From JBLHZY01 sp050633265 (GTDB taxonomy: Bacteria; Pseudomonadota; Alphaproteobacteria; Rhodobacterales; Rhodobacteraceae), in assembly GCA_050633265.1 (NCBI GenBank), contig JBOEGE010000005.1, forward strand, positions 620,001 to 684,000: a DNA stretch of 64,000 bases, written 5' to 3'. Every line of letters begins with the position of its first letter. Position 1 is the first letter of the stretch. A model generated the notes under the pieces. The model did not search any database, was not told the DNA's origin, and was given only the letters and a program-made list of their open reading frames with translations. A program made the translations under genes and the position numbers. Shown here in pieces: positions 56,739 through 64,000 of the stretch.

Positions 56739-58286
56739 ATGCCGGGCGCAGATCAATCGCTCTTTCATCGCACCAAAAAGAACCTGCGCGGCGCCCTCAT
56801 CGGGCCGCAGCTGCTTGCCTTTCTCCCCGCGATCACCTTGGGCGGATATTGGTATGGTGGCGAGGGTGTTTTGCTGTTTATGGCGCTGGTTTTCCCCGGG
56901 GTGTTTGCACTGGCGGGCATGTTTCCAACAATAAAATTCAACAAATCCAATGGCCGTGATGCAATCACAGGGCTGCGGCTGCGAAAAGCCCTGCTCAATG
57001 TGATGGATCAAACTCTGACCGAAGAACAAACCACCGGCAGAACAACCGCCTGCTTGATCGTTGAAATTGATGATTTCGGTTCTATTTCAAAAACATACGG
57101 CATCCCGGCTGCCGAAGATTTGCTGCGGGAAACAAGCCAGCGCCTGCAAGATACATTGCGCGATCATGATGTGGTCGCCAAACTTGAAGGGCCCAAATTT
57201 GCAATCGCCCTCGCGCCCCTGCGCCGCGCCGATCTTGAAGCATTGATTCAACTCTCCGCCCGCATTCAAGCCGCCATCGCCGAACCAACAATGATCGACG
57301 GCACCAAAGCTTTCGTCTCGGCCTCCATCGGATTTTGCCTGCCAAATCGCTTGCCGCTGCGCACCGGGCAAGCCTTTCTCGACGCAGCCCAAAGTGCGCT
57401 CGAAGATGCCCAAACCCATGGCCCCGCATCGATTCGCGCTTTCTCCGGCATGACACCAGACCGCAGACCGCGCAGCACAGTGAATGTAACCGAAGTTTCC
57501 GAAGCGCTGGAAAATGGCCAAATCCGCCCATGGTTTCAGCCGCAAATCTCAACAGATACAGGCGAAGTCAGCGGCTTTGAGGCGCTCGCCCGCTGGATCC
57601 ATCCAGAGCGCGGGACGATCTCGCCCGCCGAATTTCTTCCGACCATCCGTGAAGCGGGCCTCTTTGAGCGGCTAGGCGAGGTGATCCTCTATCATTCACT
57701 CACGGCGATAAACACATGGGAAAAGGCTGGATATGATGTGCCATGCATTGGGGTGAATTTTTCCTCAGCGGAACTTGGCAACCCAAAACTATGCGAGAAA
57801 ATCCGTTGGGAATTGGACCGTTTTGATATCGCCCCAGAGCGCCTAACGATTGAAATTCTCGAAGATGTGATCGCCCAATCGGAAAACGATACAATCACCC
57901 GCAATATTTGGGCCCTCTCTGAAATGGGCTGCGGCATTGATCTAGATGATTTTGGCACAGGGCATGCTTCAATCGCCAATATTCGCCGCTTTGCCGTCGA
58001 TCGGATCAAAATTGATCGCTCTTATGTCACCCGCGTCGATGTGGACCGCGATCAACAAAGCATGGTTGCAGCAATCCTGACCATGGCCGAACGGCTCGAT
58101 CTGCAAACACTCGCAGAGGGTGTTGAAACTGTTGGAGAATATTCAATGCTATCGCAACTGGGCTGCGCCCATGTTCAGGGCTTCTCTATCGCGCGCCCCA
58201 TGCCTTTCGAAGATACTTTCTCTTGGATGCAAAAACACCAATCCGCTCTGCCCGAGACCCCCCATGTAAATCGCCAGGCAAGTTAA
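56739..58286 (+). CDS. Membrane-associated GGDEF(degenerate)-EAL protein, probable c-di-GMP phosphodiesterase
   Basis: A 515-residue protein. Two N-terminal hydrophobic helices (LIGPQLLAFLPAITLGGYWY, LLFMALVFPGVFALAGMF) are followed by a diguanylate-cyclase-like domain at about 70-240 in which the GGDEF site has decayed to LEGPKF, so no synthesis is expected. The EAL domain at about 255-500 looks intact. FEALARW, GVNFSS, ILEDVI, DDFGTGHASIANIRRF, KIDRSYV and LAEGVET supply the metal and catalytic residues. It should degrade c-di-GMP and may be allosterically tuned by the dead GGDEF. It sits between ttcA and yidC. Confidence 0.9.
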   Translation: MPGADQSLFHRTKKNLRGALIGPQLLAFLPAITLGGYWYGGEGVLLFMALVFPGVFALAGMFPTIKFNKSNGRDAITGLRLRKALLNVMDQTLTEEQTTGRTTACLIVEIDDFGSISKTYGIPAAEDLLRETSQRLQDTLRDHDVVAKLEGPKFAIALAPLRRADLEALIQLSARIQAAIAEPTMIDGTKAFVSASIGFCLPNRLPLRTGQAFLDAAQSALEDAQTHGPASIRAFSGMTPDRRPRSTVNVTEVSEALENGQIRPWFQPQISTDTGEVSGFEALARWIHPERGTISPAEFLPTIREAGLFERLGEVILYHSLTAINTWEKAGYDVPCIGVNFSSAELGNPKLCEKIRWELDRFDIAPERLTIEILEDVIAQSENDTITRNIWALSEMGCGIDLDDFGTGHASIANIRRFAVDRIKIDRSYVTRVDVDRDQQSMVAAILTMAERLDLQTLAEGVETVGEYSMLSQLGCAHVQGFSIARPMPFEDTFSWMQKHQSALPETPHVNRQAS

Positions 58287-58389
58287 GCTTTTCCTGTGAT
58301 TTCCTTGAAAATCCGGCGAAATGCCTTGACCTTTCGCCCCCCGACAGGTTGAACCTCCACTGACTTGAAAACAGTGCTGGGCGGCCCGA

Positions 58390-60201
58390 ATGGACGATCA
58401 AAACAAGAACCTAATCCTCGCAGTCGCTCTCAGCGGCCTCGTCATGCTTGTCTGGGCCGTATGGTTTGCCCCAGAAGTTCCTGAGCAGCCGCTCCTGCCC
58501 CCATCCGCGACCGTCGCCTCCCAAAGCGACACGCAGATCGCAACCCCATCGGCCGCGGATCAAAACGCAACAACAGCGGGCACACCAGACGCCACCATTG
58601 AAAAAGCTGATGCACCGCGCATTTCCATCGACACGCCGCGCCTGCAAGGCTCCATCTCGCTACAAGGCGGGCGCATTGATGATCTTTCCCTCAAAGATTA
58701 CCGCGAAACCCTTGATCCGCAGAGTGATTTTGTCCGCCTCCTTTCGCCCGTTGGCAGCGAACACCCCTATTACGCCGTCTATGGCTGGGCCCCTGGCGGC
58801 CAATTGCAAGATAGCGATGTCCCCGGCCCCAATACCGAATGGACCCTTGAAAGCGGGTCAGCCCTTGGCCTCAACACCCCCATTTCGCTCAAATGGGACA
58901 ATGGCGCAGGCCTGATCTTCCATCGCACCATCGCAATCGACGCCAACTATATGTTCACCGTTGAGCAATCCGTTGAGAACACTGGCACGGCGGCCGTTCG
59001 CTTGGCCCCTTATGGCCTGCTAGAGCGCCGCAGATTGCCCGAGCTTGAAAACTTCTTCGTTCTGCATGAAGGCGTTGTGCGCCTAACGGATGATGAACTC
59101 TCGGAAACCAAATACAAAAAAATGCCCGATATGGATTTCGTGGAGCGCGAAGGCGCGCGTGCCGAAGTCACCGAAGTGCAGGAAAACGGCTGGATCGGCT
59201 TTACCGATAAAAACTGGATGACAACGCTTGTTCCCATGCCCGGCCAAAGCTTTCGCGCGGCCGCAAAATACTCGGATCGTACAGAAACCTATCAAACCTA
59301 TATCAGCCTTCCAACGCTCGACGTGGCCCCCGGCACAACAAGCACCGCCAAGACAATGCTGTTTTCCGGCGCCAAAGAATGGGAAGCCATTCGCGATTAC
59401 GAAAAGAACCGTGGCATCAAAAAATTCGTCGATTCAATCGATTGGGGCTGGTTCTATTTCTTGACCAAGCCGATTTTCATGGTCCTTCACTGGCTCAACG
59501 GCCTGATCGGCAATATGGGTTGGTCGATCATCGCACTTACACTGCTGATCAAAGCGATCCTCTTCCCGCTGGCCTATAAATCTTATGTTTCCATGGCCAA
59601 AATGAAAGAGCTTCAGCCGCGCATGGCGAAGATCAAAGAAAAGGTCGGCGATGACCGCGCCAAATTGCAACAAGAAACCATGGCGCTCTATAAGGCGGAA
59701 AAGGTCAATCCGGCCGCGGGCTGTCTGCCGCTCATCTTGCAAATTCCGATTTTCTTCTCGCTCTACAAAGTGATCTTTGTGACGATTGAGCTGCGCCACG
59801 CGCCTTGGTTTGGCTGGATTCGCGATCTTTCCGCGCCCGATCCCTCATCGATCCTCAATCTCTTTGGCCTTCTGCCAAATGGCGTACCTGGCCCGGATTC
59901 GGCGCTTGCTCTGATCTCGCTTGGCATCCTGCCAATCCTGCTCGGTATCTCGATGTATCTTCAGCAAAAGCTCAACCCTGCCCCCGCCGATCCGGCGCAG
60001 GCCATGATCTTTGCCTGGATGCCATGGGTCTTTATGTTCATGCTGGGCCGCTTTGCCTCGGGGCTGGTGATCTACTGGATCGCCAACAACATGATCACCT
60101 TCACCCAGCAATATATCATCATGCGCAGCCACGGCCACAAACCGGATGTCCTGGGCAATATTTTCAAAACCTTCAAACGCAAAGACCGCGACGCAAAATA
60201 G
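58390..60201 (+). CDS. yidC: Membrane protein insertase YidC
   Basis: A 603-residue YidC. The first helix (LILAVALSGLVMLVWAVWF) is followed by an acidic/Thr-rich linker and a large periplasmic domain (ISLQGGRIDDLSLKDYRETL, then GTAAVRLAPYGLLERRRLPE). The five-helix core begins at about residue 355: FVDSIDWGWFYFLTKPIF, LLIKAILFPLAYKSYVSMAK, LPLILQIPIFFSLYKVIFVT and MPWVFMFMLGRFASGLVIYW, with the substrate-contacting arginine expected in the YKSYVSMAKMKELQPRM region. Length is normal. It is 103 bases after the EAL gene and followed by yihA after 25 bases. Confidence 0.97.
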   Translation: MDDQNKNLILAVALSGLVMLVWAVWFAPEVPEQPLLPPSATVASQSDTQIATPSAADQNATTAGTPDATIEKADAPRISIDTPRLQGSISLQGGRIDDLSLKDYRETLDPQSDFVRLLSPVGSEHPYYAVYGWAPGGQLQDSDVPGPNTEWTLESGSALGLNTPISLKWDNGAGLIFHRTIAIDANYMFTVEQSVENTGTAAVRLAPYGLLERRRLPELENFFVLHEGVVRLTDDELSETKYKKMPDMDFVEREGARAEVTEVQENGWIGFTDKNWMTTLVPMPGQSFRAAAKYSDRTETYQTYISLPTLDVAPGTTSTAKTMLFSGAKEWEAIRDYEKNRGIKKFVDSIDWGWFYFLTKPIFMVLHWLNGLIGNMGWSIIALTLLIKAILFPLAYKSYVSMAKMKELQPRMAKIKEKVGDDRAKLQQETMALYKAEKVNPAAGCLPLILQIPIFFSLYKVIFVTIELRHAPWFGWIRDLSAPDPSSILNLFGLLPNGVPGPDSALALISLGILPILLGISMYLQQKLNPAPADPAQAMIFAWMPWVFMFMLGRFASGLVIYWIANNMITFTQQYIIMRSHGHKPDVLGNIFKTFKRKDRDAK

Positions 60202-60226
60202 CGCGGCTCTGGCGCCGGAGAGCCCC

Positions 60227-60874
60227 ATGCAACTGCCCTTTCCATTCGCCGAACCAAGCGAAGACGCCATAGAAAAAGGCCGCAAACTCTTTGCCGGAGA
60301 GACGGATTTTCTTAAGGGCGTTGTCGCGATGGATGGCATGCCGCCCGATGATCGGCTGGAATTCTGCTTTGCGGGCCGCTCCAACGTTGGCAAATCAACG
60401 CTGATCAACGCGCTGACAGGGCGCAAAGCCCTCGCGCGCGCTTCAAATACGCCCGGCCGCACCCAAGAGATCAACTTTTTCACCTGCGCTGAAAGCCATT
60501 ATCTTGTCGATCTGCCCGGCTATGGCTTTGCCAATGCTCCCGTGAAAATCGTCGAGAAATGGCAGCGCTTGCTCAAAGCCTACCTCTCGGGGCGGGCCTC
60601 ACTGCGCCGCGCCTTTGTTTTGATTGATAGCCGCCACGGGGTGAAACCTGTGGATGAAGAGATCATGAGCCTGCTGGATCGCTCGGCGGTAACTTTTCAA
60701 GTCGTCCTGACCAAGGATGATAAGGTAAAGGATCGGGATCGTGAGGCCATGTTTGCGCAAGTGCGTGCCGCCCTTTCCAAACATCCCGCCGCCTTTCCAG
60801 AGATCGTCTCGACCTCAAGCGAAAGCGGCCAGGGCATCAGCGATCTGCGCGCCATTATTGCCACGCTGGTTTAA
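60227..60874 (+). CDS. yihA: Ribosome biogenesis GTPase YihA/YsxC (EngB)
   Basis: A 215-residue EngB-type GTPase for late large-subunit assembly. G1 FAGRSNVGKSTLINALTG, G2 region NTPGRTQEINFF, G3 LVDLPGYGFANAPV, G4 VVLTKDDKVK and G5 VSTSSESG are in order. The N-terminal 50 residues are a normal lead-in. The ATG at 60227 is preferred; the frame is open upstream within yidC. It is 95 bases from argB. Confidence 0.96.
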   Translation: MQLPFPFAEPSEDAIEKGRKLFAGETDFLKGVVAMDGMPPDDRLEFCFAGRSNVGKSTLINALTGRKALARASNTPGRTQEINFFTCAESHYLVDLPGYGFANAPVKIVEKWQRLLKAYLSGRASLRRAFVLIDSRHGVKPVDEEIMSLLDRSAVTFQVVLTKDDKVKDRDREAMFAQVRAALSKHPAAFPEIVSTSSESGQGISDLRAIIATLV

Positions 60875-60969
60875 TCGCCCCCAAGCGCGCTAACCTCTTG
60901 CACCCAAAGCAGGTATCGCAATAATGCGAGCATTGCGCATAGGCGCACGCCCTTTGGAACGTTGCAGAA

Positions 60970-61833
60970 ATGAAACCGCAGAACATGAACCGAGACTGGC
61001 CCGCCACCGCCCGCACCCTTAGCCAAGCCCTGCCCTATTTGCAGCGCTACGAGGGCGCGACTGTTGTTATCAAACTGGGCGGCCATGCGATGGGCTCAGA
61101 CGAGACGATGGACAGCTTCGCGCGCGATGTGGTCTTGATGCAGCAAGTCGGGGTGAAGCCTGTGATCGTTCATGGCGGCGGCCCGATGATCAATGAAATG
61201 CTCGCCAAACTCGATATCAAATCTGAGTTCGTGAACGGCAAACGGGTGACCGATAAAGCCACTGTTGAAGTGGTTGAAATGGTGCTTTCGGGCCTTGTGA
61301 ACAAACGGATCGTTCAGGCGCTGAATGCCCAGGGCGGCCGCGCGATTGGCATCTCGGGCAAGGACGCAAACTTGATGATTTGCGAACAAACCAACCCCGA
61401 CCTTGGCTTTGTTGGCACCCCGAAAGAAATGCACCCCGAAATCCTGACCCAACTTGGTGAGGCCGGATTGATCCCCGTGATTGCCCCTCTTGGCGCGGGC
61501 CGCAACGGCGAAACATTTAACGTAAACGGCGATACGGCCGCCGGGGCGATTGCCGGCGCGCTCAAGGCGGATCGCTTGCTTTTGCTCACCGATGTGGCGG
61601 GCGTAAAGGGCGCCGACGGCGAGGTTTTGACATCGCTCAACTCCCAGCAAATCCGCGCCTTGACCGAAGAAGGCGTTATCGCGGGCGGCATGATCCCCAA
61701 GACCGAAACAGCGCTGGATGCTCTGGATGGTGGGGTGCGCGCGGTGGTTATTCTCGATGGGCGCGCGCCGAATGCCTGTTTGCTTGAGCTTTATACCGAG
61801 CATGGCGCTGGCTCTCTGATCCGCGCCAACTGA
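60970..61833 (+). CDS. argB: Acetylglutamate kinase
   Basis: A 287-residue enzyme that phosphorylates N-acetyl-L-glutamate in arginine synthesis. Motifs are VVIKLGGHAMG (phosphate loop), VHGGGPMINEMLAKLDIKSE, NGKRVTDKATVEVVEMVLSG, NVNGDTAAGAIAGALKADRL and LTDVAGVKGADGEVL. The N terminus has the 20-residue helix seen in arginine-feedback-inhibited hexameric forms (NRDWPATARTLSQALPYLQR), so feedback inhibition is likely. It overlaps the phosphatase gene by 1 base. Another ATG five codons downstream is possible. Confidence 0.97.
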   Translation: MKPQNMNRDWPATARTLSQALPYLQRYEGATVVIKLGGHAMGSDETMDSFARDVVLMQQVGVKPVIVHGGGPMINEMLAKLDIKSEFVNGKRVTDKATVEVVEMVLSGLVNKRIVQALNAQGGRAIGISGKDANLMICEQTNPDLGFVGTPKEMHPEILTQLGEAGLIPVIAPLGAGRNGETFNVNGDTAAGAIAGALKADRLLLLTDVAGVKGADGEVLTSLNSQQIRALTEEGVIAGGMIPKTETALDALDGGVRAVVILDGRAPNACLLELYTEHGAGSLIRAN

Positions 61834-62333
61834 TGCGGCTGATCCTCGCCCGCCACGCCAAATCAAGCTGGGGCGACCCGCTTCAAGAAGATTTCGATCG
61901 CACTCTGAATGAGCGGGGCCGTGCCTCGGCCGTGGCGATCGGGCAATGGTTGCAAAGCAAGGGCTATATGCCGGATCGTATCTTATGCTCTGCGGCGGCG
62001 CGCACCCAAGAAACCTGCAATTTGATGCTTGGCGCTTTTGATCCAAAGCCGCAGGTCGAACGGATTGAGCGGCTCTATCTGGCCAGCCCGCAAACCCTGC
62101 TTCAATATATCAAACGTGCCGATGGCGATTGTTTGATGGTGATCGCGCATAATCCGGGCATCGCGGAACTTGCGCACATGTTGGCCAAATCCCCGGCCGC
62201 GCATGCCGATTTCGCCCGCTACCCCACCTGCGCAACCAGCGTTTTTGAGATCAAAGCGCCCCATTGGGCAGAGCTCGCCAGCGCGCAGAATGATGTGATC
62301 GACTTCGCCGTTCCGCGCGATTTGATCGGCTAA
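61833..62333 (+). CDS. SixA-like histidine phosphatase
   Basis: A 166-residue member of the histidine-phosphatase superfamily. The catalytic RHG box is LILARHAKSSWGDP (RHA in place of RHG, as in SixA), and IAHNPGIAELAHML supplies the second histidine. The arginine of SAAARTQETC completes the pocket. SixA removes phosphate from His-containing phosphotransfer proteins or PtsN-system proteins, though substrates here are unknown. Its ATG shares 1 base with the argB stop, so co-translation with argB is likely. Confidence 0.9.
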   Translation: MRLILARHAKSSWGDPLQEDFDRTLNERGRASAVAIGQWLQSKGYMPDRILCSAAARTQETCNLMLGAFDPKPQVERIERLYLASPQTLLQYIKRADGDCLMVIAHNPGIAELAHMLAKSPAAHADFARYPTCATSVFEIKAPHWAELASAQNDVIDFAVPRDLIG

Positions 62334-62360
62334 GCTGCGCCGCCAATACCCCACGCCCCC

Positions 62361-62396
62361 AAAAGGAAACGGCCCCGATGCATCGCACCGGAGCCG
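62361..62396 (-). terminator. Intrinsic terminator after the amino-acid ABC ATPase gene
   Basis: On the minus strand CGGCTCCGG and a CATCGGGGCCG arm pair with small bulges and are followed by TTTCCTTTT. It lies about 30 bases after the ATPase stop codon and also separates it from the SixA gene. Confidence 0.6.
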
Positions 62397-62422
62397 CATA
62401 AATCTGCGCTTTTGAGCGGGGC

Positions 62423-63208
62423 TTAGTGCCCGAGGATCTGGCTCAGGAAAAGCTTGGTGCGCTCAGATTTGGGGTTGTTGAAGAACTCTTCTGGCTCGTT
62501 CTGCTCAACAATCTGCCCCTGATCCATAAAGATAACGCGGTTGGCCACTTGGCGGGCAAAGCCCATCTCATGGGTCACGCAAAGCATGGTCATGCCTTCT
62601 TCGGCAAGCTCGATCATGGTGTCCAACACCTCTTTGATCATCTCAGGATCAAGGGCCGATGTTGGCTCATCAAACAGCATGATGCGCGGCTTCATGCAGA
62701 GCGAGCGGGCAATCGCCACGCGCTGCTGCTGACCGCCGGAAAGCTGGCCCGGATATTTCATCGCCTGATCCGGGATCTTCACCTTCTCAAGGAAATGCAT
62801 CGCGATCTCTTCGGCCTCGCGCTTGGGCGTCTTGCGCACATACATCGGCGCAAGTGTGCAATTTTCCAAGATTGTAAGGTGTGGGAACAAGTTGAAATGC
62901 TGGAAACACATGCCAACTTCAGAGCGGATTTTATCAATGTTCTTCAGGTCAGAGGTAAGCTCAATCCCATCAACGATGATTTGCCCTTTCTGATGCTCCT
63001 CAAGGCGATTGATGCAACGGATCATCGTTGATTTGCCCGAGCCAGACGGCCCTGCAATCACGATCCGCTCGCCCCGCTGAACGGTGAGATTGATATCGCG
63101 CAGAACATGGAACGTGCCGTACCATTTGTTCATATTGGTCATCTGGATCGCAATCTCGTCAGAGACTTGCAATTGCTTACGATCGATTGTGGATGCGAGT
63201 TCAGTCAT
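62423..63208 (-). CDS. Polar amino-acid ABC transporter ATPase (AapP/BztD-like)
   Basis: A 261-residue ABC ATPase of the polar amino-acid uptake family. Walker A VIAGPSGSGKST, signature LSGGQQQRVAIARSL, Walker B RIMLFDEPTSALD, and switch histidine VTHEMGF are all intact. The KWYGTFHVLRDINL start and the LFPHLTILENCTLAP Q-loop region match AapP/BztD proteins that import glutamate, glutamine, aspartate and asparagine, but the substrate is inferred. It is 12 bases after the permease gene on the same strand and has a terminator downstream. AGGAGG lies before its ATG. Confidence 0.94.
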   Translation of the reverse strand: MTELASTIDRKQLQVSDEIAIQMTNMNKWYGTFHVLRDINLTVQRGERIVIAGPSGSGKSTMIRCINRLEEHQKGQIIVDGIELTSDLKNIDKIRSEVGMCFQHFNLFPHLTILENCTLAPMYVRKTPKREAEEIAMHFLEKVKIPDQAMKYPGQLSGGQQQRVAIARSLCMKPRIMLFDEPTSALDPEMIKEVLDTMIELAEEGMTMLCVTHEMGFARQVANRVIFMDQGQIVEQNEPEEFFNNPKSERTKLFLSQILGH

Positions 63209-63220
63209 GTCTGAACCTCC

Positions 63221-64000
63221 TTAACGGTGATCTGTGCGGAGCTTTTGCTCCAGATATTGCGAATAACGGGACATCGAGAAACAGACGACCCAGAAGACAA
63301 CGCCAACGAAAATGAACAGCTCCCAATAGACGCCATTCCAATCCGTCGAGGCCCGGATCGCCCCGGTGAAACCGATCATGTCGAAGATGCCGATGAACAC
63401 CACAAGCGTGGTATCCTTAAACAACCCGATGAACGTGTTCACGATGCCAGGGATCGAAATCTTGAGCGCCTGTGGCATGATGATCAGCCGCTGCGCCTTC
63501 CAATAATCAAGCCCAAGCGCATCTGCTGCTTCATACTGGCCCCGTGGAAGGGCCGCGAGCCCGCCGCGGATCACTTCGGCCATATAGGCAGAAGCAAAGA
63601 GCGTTACCATGATGATCACCCGCAGGATAATATCAAAGTTCGTCCCCTTTGGCAGGAAGTAATTGAGCAGCAAAGACGCGGTAAACAGCAAGGTGATCAG
63701 CGGAACGCCGCGGATGAACTCGATGAAGCCAACGCAGATTGCCTTAACGATTGGCAGGTGCGATTGCCGCCCAAGCGCAAGAACGATCCCCAGCGGCAGG
63801 GAAAGAACGATCCCCGAAACCCCGATGATGACCGAGATCATAAAGCCGCCGACTTCTTTGGACTGAACGCTTTGGATCGAAAGCGGGATGATGCTTTCAA
63901 GCGCCGAGGCCGCCGCGCCACAAGCAAAGAGCCACCAGATCACAGGCACAAGCGCGCTCATGATCACACCAAGCAGCGTGCCACCGATTTTCTCAAAGAT
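63221..64000 (-). CDS. Polar amino-acid ABC transporter permease, 5' truncated by the window
   Basis: The frame is open to the window edge (at least 259 residues), so the start and probably another 150 or more residues are missing. Visible are several helices (MISVIIGVSGIVLSLPLGIV, ICVGFIEFIRGVPLITLLF, VIIMVTLFASAYMAEVIRGG) and the ATPase-docking EAA loop QYEAADALGLDYWKAQRLII. The conserved RGVPLITLLF and QALKISIPG motifs match AapM/BztC-type permeases. The GTG and ATG codons at 63967 and 63961 are internal methionine or valine positions, not starts. It probably follows a second permease and a binding-protein gene. Confidence 0.9.
   Translation of the reverse strand: MFEKIGGTLLGVIMSALVPVIWWLFACGAAASALESIIPLSIQSVQSKEVGGFMISVIIGVSGIVLSLPLGIVLALGRQSHLPIVKAICVGFIEFIRGVPLITLLFTASLLLNYFLPKGTNFDIILRVIIMVTLFASAYMAEVIRGGLAALPRGQYEAADALGLDYWKAQRLIIMPQALKISIPGIVNTFIGLFKDTTLVVFIGIFDMIGFTGAIRASTDWNGVYWELFIFVGVVFWVVCFSMSRYSQYLEQKLRTDHR

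Noticed and set aside
1..64000. CRISPR arrays, insertion sequences, prophage
   Set aside because: No regularly spaced repeat, transposase or phage structural gene was seen on either strand.

Overview
The window reads as a chromosomal segment from an alphaproteobacterium of the Rhodobacterales (a Roseobacter-type marine or host-associated bacterium). This rests on gene content and order: an F0-only ATP synthase operon atpI-B-E-X-F with a duplicated b subunit; the ffh / acetyltransferase / chorismate mutase / rpsP / rimM / trmD / rplS / rpmE block; MipZ instead of MinCD; rpmH-rnpA-yidD-ttcA-yidC-yihA-argB; several TRAP and ABC uptake systems; and a moderately high G+C content with very compact genes, many overlapping by 1 or 4 bases. 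No genus is claimed. I see no insertion sequence, phage block, CRISPR array or rRNA. There is one tRNA, tRNA-Arg(ACG).

Layout. 0-8.2 kb: end of an Ada/Ogt-type alkyltransferase, an OmpA-like lipoprotein, a GntR/FadR regulator, the F0 ATP synthase operon (minus strand), an orphan ArsR regulator with its probable operator, an EamA exporter with a LysR regulator, and a glycosyltransferase. 8.2-16.5 kb: a long plus-strand translation and secretion block led by ffh behind a hairpin-rich leader. Inserted among its ribosomal and tRNA-modification genes are an EVE-domain protein, a sulfotransferase-like protein, a 47-residue membrane peptide and a Hedgehog/intein (Hint) protein. 16.5-18.3 kb: MipZ and two small unknown membrane proteins.

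18.3-30.2 kb (minus strand): a complete nitrate assimilation unit, nasT-nasS, then a leader, then nrtA-nrtB-nrtCD-nirB-nirD-nasA. Nitrate enters by the ABC importer, NasA reduces it to nitrite and NirBD reduces that to ammonium. NasS (sensor) and NasT (ANTAR antiterminator) are expected to control a terminator in the nrtA leader. That leader can be read directly: an ANTAR-type hairpin with an A1/G4 hexaloop shares bases with a terminator stem, so the two are mutually exclusive.

30.3-38.3 kb: a sugar-type ABC importer operon with two permeases, one of them fused to an SMP-30/strictosidine-synthase-like beta-propeller, plus a second free propeller protein and a divergent AraC regulator. 38.3-41.5 kb: sparse accessory DNA with YaeQ, one secreted unknown and a MarR-type regulator. 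41.5-48.2 kb: a TRAP transporter divergent from a fused 1208-residue hydantoinase/oxoprolinase, with a double palindrome between them. 48.3-50.4 kb: an oxidoreductase and an ECF41-type sigma factor, preceded by a near-consensus ECF41 promoter. 50.9-54.6 kb: tRNA-Arg, an orphan histidine kinase, a mercuric-reductase-like flavoprotein and a TVP38/TMEM64 membrane protein. 54.8-62.3 kb: rpmH to argB and a SixA-like phosphatase. 62.4 kb to the end: the ATPase and a truncated permease of a polar amino-acid ABC importer.

The observations most worth follow-up are the NasT leader switch, the ECF41 promoter, the permease/beta-propeller fusion operon, the structured ffh leader, the long hairpin at the 5' end of rnpA, and the apparent CTG start of the histidine kinase. 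Everything here comes from reading the sequence. No database search was run, and family assignments rest on recognised motifs.
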